Assembly: GCA_030525685.1 (NCBI GenBank) | Contig: JAUNEG010000002.1 | Location: 64,170 to 128,169 of the forward strand | Reading direction: 5' to 3' | Length of the DNA: 64,000 bases | Source of the DNA: Atopobiaceae bacterium | Lineage (GTDB): Bacteria > Actinomycetota > Coriobacteriia > Coriobacteriales > Atopobiaceae | Part shown: positions 38,134 to 50,016 of the stretch, piece after piece | Position numbering within the stretch: the first letter of the stretch is position 1 | Layout: each line of letters opens with the position of its first letter | The notes under the pieces: model-generated | What the model was told of the DNA's origin: nothing | Databases searched by the model: none | The model's input: only the letters and a program-made list of their open reading frames with translations | Program-made: the position numbers and the translations under genes

Positions 38134-38655
38134 ATGCGAGATCGCTTCAGGTGCATAGCCCGTGTGGAGAAGACGCACGGGAGGAGAGGGGAGGTCGTGA
38201 CGGTTCCCGTTCACGGCCTTCCCTCACTTGTGCGCGAGGGGCTCGAGGTCGCCGTCGTGCCGCCCGCGCTGAGGGGCAGTCGATGGCACGTTGTCGCCGC
38301 ATGCGCCGCTGACGGGCGCCATGGGTCGCTCGTGGCGCTTGACGGCGTCCGCGATCTCGACGCCGCGGAGTCCCTCGTCGGCCGCTTCCTGCTCGCCCGC
38401 GTCGCTGATCTGCCCGACGACCTTCCCCTGCACGATGCGGGCCGCCTGGTCGGCCGCACGGTCCGCGACGTCGAGACCGGAGACGAGGGGGTCATCGACG
38501 AGGTCATGACGGGCCCCGCGAACGACGTCTGGGTCATCAGGGGAGAGCGGGGAGAGCTTCTGCTCCCCGTAATCGAGCAGGTCGTGTCGAGCGTTCCGGA
38601 GACGGGTGCCATCGAGGTCAGCGTTCCCGCCGGCCGCATCTGGGGGGAGGTCTGA
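38134..38655 (+). CDS. rimM: ribosome maturation factor RimM
   Basis: 173 residues. The N-terminal RimM barrel shows IARVEKTHGRRGEVVTVPV and the C-terminal PRC barrel shows LVGRTVRDVETGDEG and ELLLPVIEQVV. It assists 16S head assembly through S19. The N-terminal domain is less conserved than usual, but gene order (khpA before, trmD after by 1 bp) settles the call. Confidence 0.92.
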   Translation: MRDRFRCIARVEKTHGRRGEVVTVPVHGLPSLVREGLEVAVVPPALRGSRWHVVAACAADGRHGSLVALDGVRDLDAAESLVGRFLLARVADLPDDLPLHDAGRLVGRTVRDVETGDEGVIDEVMTGPANDVWVIRGERGELLLPVIEQVVSSVPETGAIEVSVPAGRIWGEV

Positions 38656-38656
38656 G

Positions 38657-39442
38657 ATGCTCTTCGAGACGGTCTCCGTCATCCCCGACGTCTTCGACCC
38701 CTACCTTGACGCCTCCATCATGGGGCGTGCCCGTCGCGCCGGGATCTTTGAGTTCAAGGCCCATGACCTGCGCGACTGGACGCACGACCGGCATCGGACT
38801 GTCGACGACGCACCGTTCGGTGGCGGCCAGGGCATGCTCATGAAGCCCGCACCGATCTTCGAGGCCGTCGAGGAGCTCGCCTCGGAGGGGCCCCGCCCCC
38901 ACGTCGTGCTCTTCTCGCCCTGCGGCGCTCGCTTCGACCAGCGCGTCGCCGAGCGGCTCGCGGGGGAGGAGCGCGTGCTGCTCGTCTGCGGGCGCTACGA
39001 GGGCATGGACGAGCGCGTCTACTCGCTCGCCGACGAGGTCCTTTCCCTCGGCGACTACGTGCTCACCGGAGGGGAGCTCGCCGCGCTCGTGGTGATCGAC
39101 GCCGTCGTCCGCCTGCTGCCGGGCGCTCTCGGCGACGAGGCGAGCCCCGTGGACGAGTCCTTCTCGCAGGAGTCCGGGCTTCTCGAGTATGCCCAGTACA
39201 CGCGCCCGGCGACCTATCGCGGGATGCCCGTTCCGGAGGTCCTGCTCTCCGGCGACCATGCGCGCGTCGACCGCTGGAGGCGCCTGAGCTCGGTCGAGCG
39301 GACGGCGCGCTGGAGACCCGACCTGCTCGAGGGCGTCGAGCTCGACGAGGAGGAGCGTCGGGTCGCGGGGGGCGTCGCCCTCGCGAGCGCGTGCGACGGG
39401 CCCGGGGGAGGTGCCGCGGATGCCACGCCACCTCTCGGCTGA
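38657..39442 (+). CDS. trmD: tRNA (guanine-N1-)-methyltransferase
   Basis: 261 residues, SPOUT knot enzyme making m1G37 and preventing frameshifting. Visible: DDAPFGGGQGMLMKPAP, LVCGRYEGMDERV, LSLGDYVLTGGELAALVVIDAV and YTRPATYRGMPVPEVLLSGDH with the catalytic aspartate region. ATG at 38657 comes 1 bp after rimM. The C-terminal about 20 residues ([17 protein letters not shown]) overlap the start of lepB and look like a drift-prone extension. Confidence 0.96.
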   Translation: MLFETVSVIPDVFDPYLDASIMGRARRAGIFEFKAHDLRDWTHDRHRTVDDAPFGGGQGMLMKPAPIFEAVEELASEGPRPHVVLFSPCGARFDQRVAERLAGEERVLLVCGRYEGMDERVYSLADEVLSLGDYVLTGGELAALVVIDAVVRLLPGALGDEASPVDESFSQESGLLEYAQYTRPATYRGMPVPEVLLSGDHARVDRWRRLSSVERTARWRPDLLEGVELDEEERRVAGGVALASACDGPGGGAADATPPLG

Positions 39443-39986
39443 CGACGGGGCCCAGCGTGGGCGGGGGCGGTGGTTCCTGGGGACGCTCGCGCTCTGCGTC
39501 GCCCTGTCCGTCCTGCTTCGCGTCTTCGTGGTGGGTGCCTACTACGTGCCGACGGGCTCGATGCTCGAGACCATCCAGGAGGGCGACCTCATCCTGGGCG
39601 AGAAGGTCTCCCTGGCGTTCCGGGACCCCGAGCCGGGCGACGTGGTCACCTTCGACAGCCCCGCGACGGTGGGCGACACGCTCGTCAAGCGCGTCATCGC
39701 GGTCGGCGGGCAGACGATCGACCTGGTTGACGGCGAGGTTCTCGTTGACGGCGTCGATCTCGACGAGCCCTACGTCAACGGCGCCCGCACCGAGTCGCTG
39801 AGCGACATTGCGGGCTCCGTTGGCATCTCCTATCCCTACACGGTCCCCGAGGGCATGGTCTGGGTCATGGGCGACAACAGGACGAACTCGAAGGACTCGC
39901 GCTTCTTTGGCCCCGTGAGCGTCGATGACGTAACATCGAGGGCGATTCTGATCTACTGGCCGCTCTCCGACGTGGGCCTGCTCTAG
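39420..39986 (+). CDS. lepB: signal peptidase I
   Basis: 188 residues. Membrane anchor at about 20-40, then the catalytic serine in [12 protein letters not shown] and the catalytic lysine in [17 protein letters not shown]. The family box [16 protein letters not shown] is near the C-terminus. It cleaves signal peptides of exported proteins. ATG at 39420 has GGGGGAGG 8 nt upstream and lies inside the trmD end; an in-frame GTG at 39411 is possible. Confidence 0.94.
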   Translation: MPRHLSADDGAQRGRGRWFLGTLALCVALSVLLRVFVVGAYYVPTGSMLETIQEGDLILGEKVSLAFRDPEPGDVVTFDSPATVGDTLVKRVIAVGGQTIDLVDGEVLVDGVDLDEPYVNGARTESLSDIAGSVGISYPYTVPEGMVWVMGDNRTNSKDSRFFGPVSVDDVTSRAILIYWPLSDVGLL

Positions 39987-40012
39987 GCGCGCGCGGGGTC
40001 GAGAGAAGGACG

Positions 40013-40927
40013 ATGATGGGCAAGACGACACTGACGTTCCAGGACATGATCCTCGAGCTCGAGCGCTACTGGGCCGCCCAGGGCTGCACGGTCATGCAAC
40101 CCTACGACTCCGAGGTCGGCGCGGGCACGTTCCACACCGCCACCACGCTGCGCTCGCTCGGTCCGGCGCCCTGGCGCACCTGCTACCCGCAGCCGTGCCG
40201 CCGACCGGCCGACGGGCGCTACGGCGAGAACCCCAACCGCATGCAGCACTACTACCAGTTCCAGGTGATCCTCAAGCCCTGCCCGGTGGACTCCCAGGAG
40301 CTCTACCTCGGCTCGCTCGCCGCCATCGGCCTCGACCCCGCCGAGCACGACGTCCGCTTCGTCGAGGACGACTGGGAGAGCCCCACGCTGGGCGCCTGGG
40401 GCCTCGGCTGGGAGGTCTGGATGGACGGCATGGAGGTCACCCAGTACACCTACTTCCAGCAGGTCGGCGGCATCGAGTGCGACCCGGTGCCGGTGGAGAT
40501 CACCTACGGCCTGGAGCGCATCGCGATGTACGCGCAGGGGGTCGACTCCGTCTACGACGTCATCTGGTCCTATCTGCCCGACGGCACGCCCATGACCTAC
40601 GGCGACGTCTTCCACGAGAACGAGCGCGAGTTCTCGACGTACAACTTCGAGGTGGCCAACGTCGAGATGATGCGTCAGAAGTTCGATGACTACGAGGCGG
40701 AGTGCCACTCCTGCCTCGACCGGAAGCTGCCGCTTCCCGCCTATGACTGCGTCATGAAGTGCTCCCACGCCTTCAACCTGCTCGACGCCCGCGGCGCCAT
40801 CTCGGCGACCGAGCGTGCCAACTACATCCTGCGCGTCCGCACGATCGCCAAGCTCTGCTGCGAGTGCTATCTCGCGGAGGTGGCAGGCAAGACCGACGAC
40901 GCCGCCAAGAAGGGGGAGGTGGCCTAG
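40013..40927 (+). CDS. glyQ: glycyl-tRNA synthetase alpha chain
   Basis: 304 residues. Class II catalytic subunit of the alpha2beta2 enzyme. It starts [20 protein letters not shown] and includes [53 protein letters not shown] and [12 protein letters not shown]. Two ATG codons at 40013 and 40016 are equally possible. The glyS start follows the stop with no gap. No T-box leader is present in the 26 bp upstream. Confidence 0.97.
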   Translation: MMGKTTLTFQDMILELERYWAAQGCTVMQPYDSEVGAGTFHTATTLRSLGPAPWRTCYPQPCRRPADGRYGENPNRMQHYYQFQVILKPCPVDSQELYLGSLAAIGLDPAEHDVRFVEDDWESPTLGAWGLGWEVWMDGMEVTQYTYFQQVGGIECDPVPVEITYGLERIAMYAQGVDSVYDVIWSYLPDGTPMTYGDVFHENEREFSTYNFEVANVEMMRQKFDDYEAECHSCLDRKLPLPAYDCVMKCSHAFNLLDARGAISATERANYILRVRTIAKLCCECYLAEVAGKTDDAAKKGEVA

Positions 40928-43024
40928 ATGGCAGAGACCCGTGACTTCCTGCTTGAGATCGGCACCGAGGAGATGCCCTCCGCGCCGCTCATGAACGCCG
41001 CCCAGCAGCTCGGCGGCCTCGTGTCCAAGGGCCTCGACGCCGCCGGTCTCGCCCACGGCGAGGTCCGCGTCCTCTCGACCCCGCGCCGCCTCGCCGCCCT
41101 GGTCTCTGACGTCGCCGTCGCGACCGACGAGATCCACGAGGTGAAGCGCGGCCCCAAGGCGGCCATCGCGTTCGACGAGTCCGGCGCGCCGACCAGGGCG
41201 GCCCTCGGCTTCGCCCGCAAGTGCGGCGCCGACGCGGCCGACCTCGTCCGCCGTGTGGACGCCGACGGCAGCGAGTACGTCTTCGCCGAGCGCAGCGTCC
41301 CCTCCGAGCCGGCCGCCCCGATCCTCTCGGCCCTCTCCGCCGAGGTGATCGGCGGACTCCAGTGGCCCAACTACCGCAGCCAGCGCTGGGGGTCCGAGCA
41401 TGCCACGTTCGTGCGCCCCATCCGCTGGATCTGCGCCCTTCTCGGGACGGACGTCATCCCCGTGACCTATGCGGACGTGACTTCCGGCAACACCACGCGT
41501 GGACACCGCGTGCTCGCCCCGGGCGAGCGCGTCGTCGCGTCCCCGGCCGACTACGAGGCCACCCTCGAGCGTGCCTTCGTGCTCTCCGCCGAGCGTCGTG
41601 CCGAGGCCATCCGTGCCGGCATCGCGAAGATCGAGGAGGAGCGCGGCGGCGCGCGCGTGGACACGCCCAAGCGCATCTTCGACGAGGTCGTCAACCTCTG
41701 CGAGTGGCCGACGGTCCTCGTGGGCACGTTCGACGAGTCCTTCCTCGAGGTGCCGCACGAGATCATCTGCGAGTCGATGCTCTCCAACCAGCGCTACTTC
41801 CCGGTCTACGACGCCGAGGGCAACCTCACGCGCGAGTTCGTCGTCGTCTCCAACGCCGACCCCCGCGTGTCCCAGACCGTGGTCGCGGGCAACGAGCGCG
41901 TGGTGCGCGCCCGACTCGACGACGCCAAGTTCTTCTACGACGAGGACCTCAAGCGCCCCATGGAGGAGTTCGTCGAGCGCCTCGGCTCGGTCACCTTCCA
42001 GGAGCGTCTGGGCACGATGCTCCAGAAGGTCGAGCGCATGGAGGGGCTCGCCGCGGCCGTAGCCAAGCAGGCCGGGGAGGGCGAGGGTGGCGTCGTCGCC
42101 GCCGCGCGCGCCGCGCACCTCGCCAAGGCGGACCTCGTCTCGCAGGCCGTCGTCGAGTTCACCAACCAGCAGGGCGTCATGGGCGGCTACTACGCGGCGG
42201 CGGCCGGCGAGGACGAGCAGGTGTGCGCTGCGATCCGCGAGCACTATCGCCCGCGCTTCGCCGGCGACGAGCTCCCTTCCGGGACCTGCGGGCGCTGCGT
42301 CGCGATCGCCGACAAGCTCGACACCGTCTGCGGCATCTTCGCCATCGACGAGCCTCCGACCGGTTCCTCCGACCCCTACGCGGTCCGGCGCGCCGCCATC
42401 GGCATCATCGCCATGCTCCGCACGCTGCCCGGCTGCGACCTGCGCCAGCTGATCGGGCTCGCGCTCGGCGCCTACCAGGCCCAGGGCCTCGAGTTCGACC
42501 TCGAGGCTGTCGCCACTGCGGTCGTGAGGTTCTTCCAGGGACGCCTCGTCGCCATCGCACGCGACGAGGGTCTGCGCCCCGACACGATCGAGGCCGTCTC
42601 TGCGGTCGGCGTCATCAACCCCGTCGAGTTCATGGCGCGCGCCCACGCCCTCGAGGACGAACGCTCGCAGAGCCCCGAGCTCTTCGACGATCTGGCGACG
42701 GCCTACGCGCGCGCCGCTCACCTGAGCGATCCCTCGCTCGGCTCCGTCGTTGACGACGCTCTTCTCGGTGACGCGGAGAGAAGCCTTCTCACGGCCTGTG
42801 AGCAGGGGTCCGTTGCTGTCGGCGACGCGCTTGCGAGAGACGACTACGCCGGCGCCCTCGCCGCACTTGCCGAACTCAGAGCACCCATCGACCGATTCTT
42901 CGACGACGTTCTTGTCATGGACGAGGATACTGCGGTAAGGGAGAACCGCCTGCGCCTGCTCAACCGCTTCGTTGAAGTCTTCGTGGGTGTTGCCGACATC
43001 GGCGCGCTCTCTCGCAAGAAGTAG
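40928..43024 (+). CDS. glyS: glycyl-tRNA synthetase beta chain
   Basis: 698 residues, normal length. It begins DFLLEIGTEEMPSAPL and contains FVRPIRWICALLG, an HD-like region (GVMGGYYAAAAGEDEQVC) and SDPYAVRRAAIGIIAML. The C-terminal anticodon-binding helices finish the chain. It binds tRNA-Gly for the alpha subunit. It forms an operon with glyQ; the half-length PPDK regulator follows after 49 bp with its own ribosome site. Confidence 0.96.
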   Translation: MAETRDFLLEIGTEEMPSAPLMNAAQQLGGLVSKGLDAAGLAHGEVRVLSTPRRLAALVSDVAVATDEIHEVKRGPKAAIAFDESGAPTRAALGFARKCGADAADLVRRVDADGSEYVFAERSVPSEPAAPILSALSAEVIGGLQWPNYRSQRWGSEHATFVRPIRWICALLGTDVIPVTYADVTSGNTTRGHRVLAPGERVVASPADYEATLERAFVLSAERRAEAIRAGIAKIEEERGGARVDTPKRIFDEVVNLCEWPTVLVGTFDESFLEVPHEIICESMLSNQRYFPVYDAEGNLTREFVVVSNADPRVSQTVVAGNERVVRARLDDAKFFYDEDLKRPMEEFVERLGSVTFQERLGTMLQKVERMEGLAAAVAKQAGEGEGGVVAAARAAHLAKADLVSQAVVEFTNQQGVMGGYYAAAAGEDEQVCAAIREHYRPRFAGDELPSGTCGRCVAIADKLDTVCGIFAIDEPPTGSSDPYAVRRAAIGIIAMLRTLPGCDLRQLIGLALGAYQAQGLEFDLEAVATAVVRFFQGRLVAIARDEGLRPDTIEAVSAVGVINPVEFMARAHALEDERSQSPELFDDLATAYARAAHLSDPSLGSVVDDALLGDAERSLLTACEQGSVAVGDALARDDYAGALAALAELRAPIDRFFDDVLVMDEDTAVRENRLRLLNRFVEVFVGVADIGALSRKK

Positions 43025-43073
43025 GGTAGGCTTGATTCGACCGGGACACGGCCGAGCTACGGGAGGAGACGCG

Positions 43074-43475
43074 ATGCCAAGGCTCGATCTGGATGACGAC
43101 ATCTTCGGACAGGTCGTCCCGCTTATCTACGTGCTGTCCGACGCCCGCGGAGAGACGGCCAACACGGTCGTCATGGCCGCCGCCGCCCAGTTTGGGGACT
43201 CTTCCGTCGACATCGAGCGCCTCTCCAACGTGAAGGACGTCGACACCGTCCGCGCGTTCTTCGACGAGCGCTACGACCCCGACCGCCCGTGCGCCGTCTT
43301 CCACACGTTCGCCAACGGCACGCTCAGGCGCGAGATTCGCCGCGAGCTCGACCGCAGGGGCATTCCCTCCATCGACCTGCTCGGTCCTGCCGTCACCGTC
43401 ATCTCCACGCTCACGGGCGAGGAGCCCACGCACGAGATCGGTGCCGTCTACAGCGACGTGCCCGTCTCGGAGTAG
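43074..43475 (+). CDS. PPDK regulatory protein family (DUF299), N-terminal half only
   Basis: 133 residues from ATG at 43074 behind GGGAGGAG. It matches the first half of the pyruvate phosphate dikinase regulatory protein: VPLIYVLSDARGETANTVV, then AAAQFGDSSVDIERL, CAVFHTFANGTLRREI and GIPSIDLLGPAVTVISTLTG. Full-length members are about 270 residues and carry a P-loop (GVSRTSKTPLS type) in the second half for reversible phosphorylation of a PPDK threonine. Here the frame stops before that region, and a strong terminator follows 24 bp later, so the second half is absent rather than shifted. It sits directly upstream of ppdK, which keeps the partner link. Catalysis is not expected; a binding or sensing role is inference. 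Confidence 0.75.
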   Translation: MPRLDLDDDIFGQVVPLIYVLSDARGETANTVVMAAAAQFGDSSVDIERLSNVKDVDTVRAFFDERYDPDRPCAVFHTFANGTLRREIRRELDRRGIPSIDLLGPAVTVISTLTGEEPTHEIGAVYSDVPVSE

Positions 43476-43498
43476 GGGTTCGCGACATTCAAGGCTTG

Positions 43499-43527
43499 GG
43501 GCCCGGGCGCTCGCCCGGGCCCTTTTT
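43499..43527 (+). terminator. terminator after the PPDK regulator fragment
   Basis: A 10-bp GC stem (43499-43508 with 43513-43522), 4-nt loop and TTTTT. It closes the glyQ-glyS unit before the ppdK promoter. Confidence 0.88.
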
Positions 43528-43566
43528 CGTCAGCCAGCCGATTGGCGCCGTACGACCAATTGAAGC

Positions 43567-43594
43567 TTGCGATTTTGAGACACGCTGCTACGAT
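43567..43594 (+). promoter_or_regulatory. promoter of ppdK
   Basis: TTGCGA (43567-43572), 16-bp spacer, TACGAT (43589-43594). It leaves a leader of about 70 nt with AAGGGAG before the ATG. Confidence 0.6.
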
Positions 43595-43670
43595 GTGCTG
43601 AGTGCCGTTGTGTCGGTACGCCGTAAGTGCGCCCAACAGGGCGTCCGGACATAGAAAGCAAGGGAGAACC

Positions 43671-46430
<2,760 letters not shown>

Positions 46431-46457
46431 CTGAGTCTACGTGACGCAGCGACTGCC

Positions 46458-46496
46458 GAGGGGGGAGGAGGTCAGCGGCTTCCTCCCCCCTCTCGT
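46458..46496 (+). terminator. terminator after ppdK
   Basis: A perfect 12-bp stem (46458-46469 with 46481-46492) with an 11-nt loop, followed only by TCGTT. The stem is purine on one side and pyrimidine on the other. Confidence 0.65.
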
Positions 46497-46507
46497 TGGG
46501 AGTGACG

Positions 46508-47554
46508 ATGCGAGTCTTGAGCAGACAGGACCTGGAGCGCGCCGAGCATGAGCGACTCTCGCCCGACGCCTCCTTCTCCGACGCGAGCGCCGGGCGGCTC
46601 GTCGCCGAGGAGCCGGACCCCCTGAGGACCTGCTTCCAATGCGACCGGGACCGCATCCTCCACAGCAAGAGCTTCCGCCGTCTCGCGCACAAGACGCAGG
46701 TCTTTCTCGCCCCCGAGGGCGACCACTACCGCACGAGGCTCGTTCACACGCTCGAGGTGGGGCAGGTGGCTCGCTCCATCGCGCGCCCGCTCGGGCTCAA
46801 CGAGGACCTGACCGAGGCGATTGCCCTCGGTCACGACCTCGGGCACACGCCCTTCGGACACGTCGGCGAGCGCGCGCTGAGCCACGCCCTGGCCCGTCAC
46901 CGGGGGCTTGACCCCGCGCTCCCTGAGAGCCGGGGCCTCTTCGCCCACAACGAGCAGGGCGCGCGCATAGTCGAGCTCCTCGAGCGCGACGGCGCCGGCC
47001 TCAACCTCAGCCGCGAGGTCGTCGACGGCATCCGGTGTCACACCGGCCCCGTCCGCGCGCGCACCCTCGAGGGGCGGGCCGTGTCCCTCGCGGACCGAAT
47101 CGCGTACGTCTGCCACGACATCGACGACGCGGAGCGAGCCGGTCTCCTTCGCGAGGACGACCTCCCGGCCGCACCGCGGGCCCTCCTCGGCGCAAGCTCA
47201 TCCGAGCGCATCGAGACCATGGTCCACGACGTCGTGTCCACGAGCTCCGAGCTAGGGGACGTCTCCATGTCCGCCCCGGTGTGGGACGCCATGATGGAGC
47301 TGCGCCGCTTCCTCTTCGACAACCTCTACTCGCGCGGCGACGCCAAGTGGGAGGAGCCCAAGGCCTACGTCATGCTCGAGGAGCTCTTCGACCACTTCGT
47401 CACGCACCTCGACGAGGTCCCGGAGGAGTATCGCGCGCATGACGAGGACAAGCCGGACGTCCAGGTCGCCGACTTCATCGCCGGCATGACGGACCGCTAT
47501 GCCGTCTGCGTGTACGAGGAGCTCAAGGTCCCGCAGTCATGGAAGCGACGCTGA
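46508..47554 (+). CDS. dgt: deoxyguanosinetriphosphate triphosphohydrolase-like protein
   Basis: 348 residues of the HD superfamily dGTPase type. DRDRILHSKSFRRLAHKTQV is the family N-terminal box. HD residues follow: RLVHTLEVGQVARSIA, ALGHDLGHTPFGHVGE, then a late DRIAYVCHDIDDAE. Such enzymes cleave dNTPs to nucleoside and triphosphate, controlling dNTP pools. ATG at 46508 has GGGAG upstream; an in-frame GTG-type start at 46496 lies inside the terminator. The next gene starts 21 bp downstream. Confidence 0.92.
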   Translation: MRVLSRQDLERAEHERLSPDASFSDASAGRLVAEEPDPLRTCFQCDRDRILHSKSFRRLAHKTQVFLAPEGDHYRTRLVHTLEVGQVARSIARPLGLNEDLTEAIALGHDLGHTPFGHVGERALSHALARHRGLDPALPESRGLFAHNEQGARIVELLERDGAGLNLSREVVDGIRCHTGPVRARTLEGRAVSLADRIAYVCHDIDDAERAGLLREDDLPAAPRALLGASSSERIETMVHDVVSTSSELGDVSMSAPVWDAMMELRRFLFDNLYSRGDAKWEEPKAYVMLEELFDHFVTHLDEVPEEYRAHDEDKPDVQVADFIAGMTDRYAVCVYEELKVPQSWKRR

Positions 47555-47575
47555 CGTGGTGCGCGGGGGTACCTC

Positions 47576-48532
47576 ATGAGCAGACCTGACGGCGGCCGCG
47601 CCCTGACGGCGCTGGCCCTGGCTCTCTCAGCGCTCCTGGTGGTCGCCGGGGCCTTGGCGCTCTACCTTGTCATCACGTCCTCGGCTCCCGAGACGCGCCC
47701 TCAGGCGGCGCCCGAGGCGTCGCTGGAGCGGAAGTCCTTCCACGAGTACGAGTGGGACGAGCTCGCCGAGGTCGCCCGGATCGTGGCGGGGGAGGACAGC
47801 GTCGAGGACGCCGTGAGCGTCGCGGCGGAGTGGGGGATCGAGATCGGGGACGTGCGCCCCCTGCCGCTCGCGGATGGGCGGCAGGCCACGCTCACGGTCG
47901 TCGGCATCGCCCACGATGAGCGCTCTGACGGCTCGGGGAGGGCCGGCCTCACGCTCATGGCGTCGCCCATAACGGCTCGTCCCATGAACGGCGATAACGC
48001 CGTCGAGGGCGGCTGGGAGGGCAGCGACCTCAGGGTCTGGCTCTTGGACGAGGCTCCCTCGCTCCTCCCCGACGCCCTCGCCCAGAGCCTCGTCCCCGTC
48101 CGCAAGGCGACCAACAACGTGGGGGTGACCGACGACTCCGCCTCCGTCACCGTGACGTCGGAGACGCTCTGGCCCTTCTCGGTCCGCGAGGTCTGCGGGG
48201 ACGTGTCCGTCTTCGTCGACGAGTACGGCGACGAGATACGCGGTCGGACGGACTACATCGACTACGCGACATACGACGACCTGCTCAATCTCGAGGGCGA
48301 GCAGTACGCCTACTTCGCCGAGTCGGGCGTCACATGCTCCTCTGACCCGGTCGGCACCCTCTCGCTCAGCTACGGGGGCGCGGCGACGGGCTGGTGGTAT
48401 CGGACGCCGTACCCCTACGCCTTCATCGGCGAGGAGGGATCCTACTTTTTCCAGGTCATGGAGGGCGGTTATCCCGTGACGCTCGGCTACGCCGGGCAGG
48501 CTTCGGGCGTGACGGTGGGGCTCTGCCTGTGA
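47576..48532 (+). CDS. exported or membrane-anchored DUF6273-like protein
   Basis: 318 residues. An N-terminal hydrophobic segment at about 9-33 (ALTALALALSALLVVAGALAL) is an anchor or uncleaved signal. The rest lies outside and resembles DUF6273: NGDNAVEGGWEGSDLRVWL, then LPDALAQSLVPVRKATNN, a beta-rich stretch, and the closing WWYRTPYPYAF with GYPVTLGYAGQASGVTVGLCL split by short loops. This family is abundant in human-associated Gram-positive bacteria and has a C-type-lectin-like or formylglycine-enzyme-like feel; function is unknown. Start ATG at 47576 follows a weak ribosome site. Confidence 0.72.
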   Translation: MSRPDGGRALTALALALSALLVVAGALALYLVITSSAPETRPQAAPEASLERKSFHEYEWDELAEVARIVAGEDSVEDAVSVAAEWGIEIGDVRPLPLADGRQATLTVVGIAHDERSDGSGRAGLTLMASPITARPMNGDNAVEGGWEGSDLRVWLLDEAPSLLPDALAQSLVPVRKATNNVGVTDDSASVTVTSETLWPFSVREVCGDVSVFVDEYGDEIRGRTDYIDYATYDDLLNLEGEQYAYFAESGVTCSSDPVGTLSLSYGGAATGWWYRTPYPYAFIGEEGSYFFQVMEGGYPVTLGYAGQASGVTVGLCL

Positions 48533-48544
48533 GTTGTGTGGTTC

Positions 48545-48573
48545 TTGTCCTTCTCGCTGGATTTGCCTATAAT
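48545..48573 (+). promoter_or_regulatory. promoter of rplS
   Basis: TTGTCC (48545-48550), exactly 17-bp spacer, perfect TATAAT (48568-48573). It is the best housekeeping promoter in the window, with a leader of about 60 nt. Confidence 0.88.
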
Positions 48574-48640
48574 ATGCCGCTGTGTGTAAACCTATGTGTC
48601 GTTCGCATGCGTCGGCACCTCTAGAGAGGGAAAGAGAGAC

Positions 48641-48985
48641 ATGGACTACATTCGTGCCATCGAGCGCCAGCAGATTCGCGAGGACATCCCCGCCGTCAAG
48701 GTTGGCGACCACGTCAAGGTTCACTACCGCATCGTCGAGGGCGACCGCACCCGCGAGCAGGTCTTCGAGGGCGACGTCATTCGCATGAGCGGCGCCGGTG
48801 CCCGCGAGACCTTCACCGTCCGCAAGCTCAGCTTCGGCGTCGGCGTCGAGCGCACCTTCCCGCTCCACAGCCCCAAGATTGCCAAGCTCGACGTCGTCCG
48901 TCACGGTGACGTCCGCCGCGCCAAGCTCTACTACCTGCGCGACCGCGTCGGCAAGGCCGCCCGCATCCGCGAGAAGCGCGACTAG
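48641..48985 (+). CDS. rplS: 50S ribosomal protein L19
   Basis: 114 residues. Landmarks are [53 protein letters not shown] and [20 protein letters not shown] with [16 protein letters not shown]. It sits at the subunit interface. ATG at 48641 has GAGGGA upstream. It stands as a single-gene unit with its own promoter and terminator, apart from trmD, which it usually follows. Confidence 0.97.
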   Translation: MDYIRAIERQQIREDIPAVKVGDHVKVHYRIVEGDRTREQVFEGDVIRMSGAGARETFTVRKLSFGVGVERTFPLHSPKIAKLDVVRHGDVRRAKLYYLRDRVGKAARIREKRD

Positions 48986-49005
48986 AGCAGGGCAAATCGC
49001 ACTGC

Positions 49006-49037
49006 AAGCCGCCCCCGTGTGGGGCGGCTTTTCTTTT
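49006..49037 (+). terminator. terminator after rplS
   Basis: A 10-bp stem (49006-49015 with 49021-49030), 5-nt loop and TTTTCTTTT. Textbook intrinsic terminator. Confidence 0.92.
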
Positions 49038-49048
49038 GAGGAGGTCCC

Positions 49049-49843
49049 ATGGCTGCGGACTCACCAAGGCCCGTCTCGGCCCGAGAGGTGGCGGCGACGC
49101 TCGCGAGCGCTCCGTACGAGGAGGCCCGCTCTCTCGTGGAGCGTTATGCCGACGACCCGCGCAAGCAGGTACGTCACGCCGTGGAGGTCGCGCGGCGACG
49201 AATCGCGCGCGAGGAGGCGGAGTGCGCCCGCGTCGAGGCCATGTATGCCCTGCAGGCCGACCTCGCGCAGGGTCGCGAGGTCGTCGTCGGGGTGGACGAG
49301 GTGGGTCGCGGCGCCCTGGCCGGGCCCCTCACCGTGGCGGCCGTCTGTCTGCCTGCCGACCCGCTGGTCTGGGGCCTGAACGACTCGAAGCAGCTGTCGC
49401 CGCAGGTGCGCGAGCGGGTCGCCGCTCGCGTGGCGGAGGTCGCGGTGGCAATCGGGATCTGCCACGTCGAGCCCGCGACGATCGATGCCCTGGGGATGGG
49501 CGCCTGCCTGCGCCATGCCATGGCGACGGCCGTGCGCGAGACGGGGCTCGATCCCGAGCTCGTGCTCATCGACGGCAACCCCGTGGGCGCGCACCCGGCT
49601 GAGCGCTGCGTGGTGAAGGGCGACGCGAAGCTCGCGTGCGTCGCAGCCGCCTCCATCGTGGCCAAGGTCACGCGGGACGCGCTCATGAGCTCCTACGATT
49701 CCGAGTACCCCGGGTATCGCCTCGCCGAGAACAAGGGATACGGTTCGGCGGAGCACATCGCCGCCATCCGCGAGCTCGGCCTCTCGGCGATCCACCGGGC
49801 CTCCTTCTGTGGCAACTTCATGGAGACGCCGCGTCTCTTCTAG
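49049..49843 (+). CDS. rnhB: ribonuclease HII
   Basis: 264 residues. The catalytic core starts near residue 78: VVGVDEVGRGALAGPLTVAA (D, E of the DEG motif), then NDSKQLSP, VLIDGNPVG and KGDAKLACVAAASIVAKVTRD. It removes ribonucleotides and RNA primers from DNA. The about 75-residue N-terminal region is the helical extension also found in B. subtilis RNase HII. GAGGAGG precedes the ATG. Confidence 0.94.
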   Translation: MAADSPRPVSAREVAATLASAPYEEARSLVERYADDPRKQVRHAVEVARRRIAREEAECARVEAMYALQADLAQGREVVVGVDEVGRGALAGPLTVAAVCLPADPLVWGLNDSKQLSPQVRERVAARVAEVAVAIGICHVEPATIDALGMGACLRHAMATAVRETGLDPELVLIDGNPVGAHPAERCVVKGDAKLACVAAASIVAKVTRDALMSSYDSEYPGYRLAENKGYGSAEHIAAIRELGLSAIHRASFCGNFMETPRLF

Positions 49844-49924
49844 TCTGCCGGGATCGACAGTCGTTTTCGTCCCGATGCCGAGGCGCTGGTCAAGGAAGGC
49901 GCCCTCATGTCTGAGGGCCCGGTC

Positions 49925-49969
49925 GTCAGGCACCTGACAGCCATCCGAAAGCCTTGCGTCAACCTGACG
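49925..49969 (+). promoter_or_regulatory. pair of operator-like palindromes before yraN-comM-dprA
   Basis: GTCAGG-CA-CCTGAC (49925-49938) and CGTCA-ACC-TGACG (49957-49969) share the frame GTCA...CCTGAC and lie 32 bp apart, about three helical turns, in the 173-bp gap between rnhB and yraN. No promoter hexamers stand out. A dimeric regulator of the downstream uptake/recombination genes is a guess. The rest of the gap shows nothing. Confidence 0.35.
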
Positions 49970-50016
49970 AAAGGCCGCTCTGGGAACCTCTCCCCACCGA
50001 CGAGGGAGGAGAGGTC

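Noticed and set aside
39987..40012. T-box leader for glyQ-glyS.
   Set aside because: Only 26 bp separates lepB from glyQ, too short for a T-box.
43476..43498. A frameshift that would restore the missing half of the PPDK regulator.
   Set aside because: The intrinsic terminator follows at once and no frame downstream encodes a P-loop region before ppdK.
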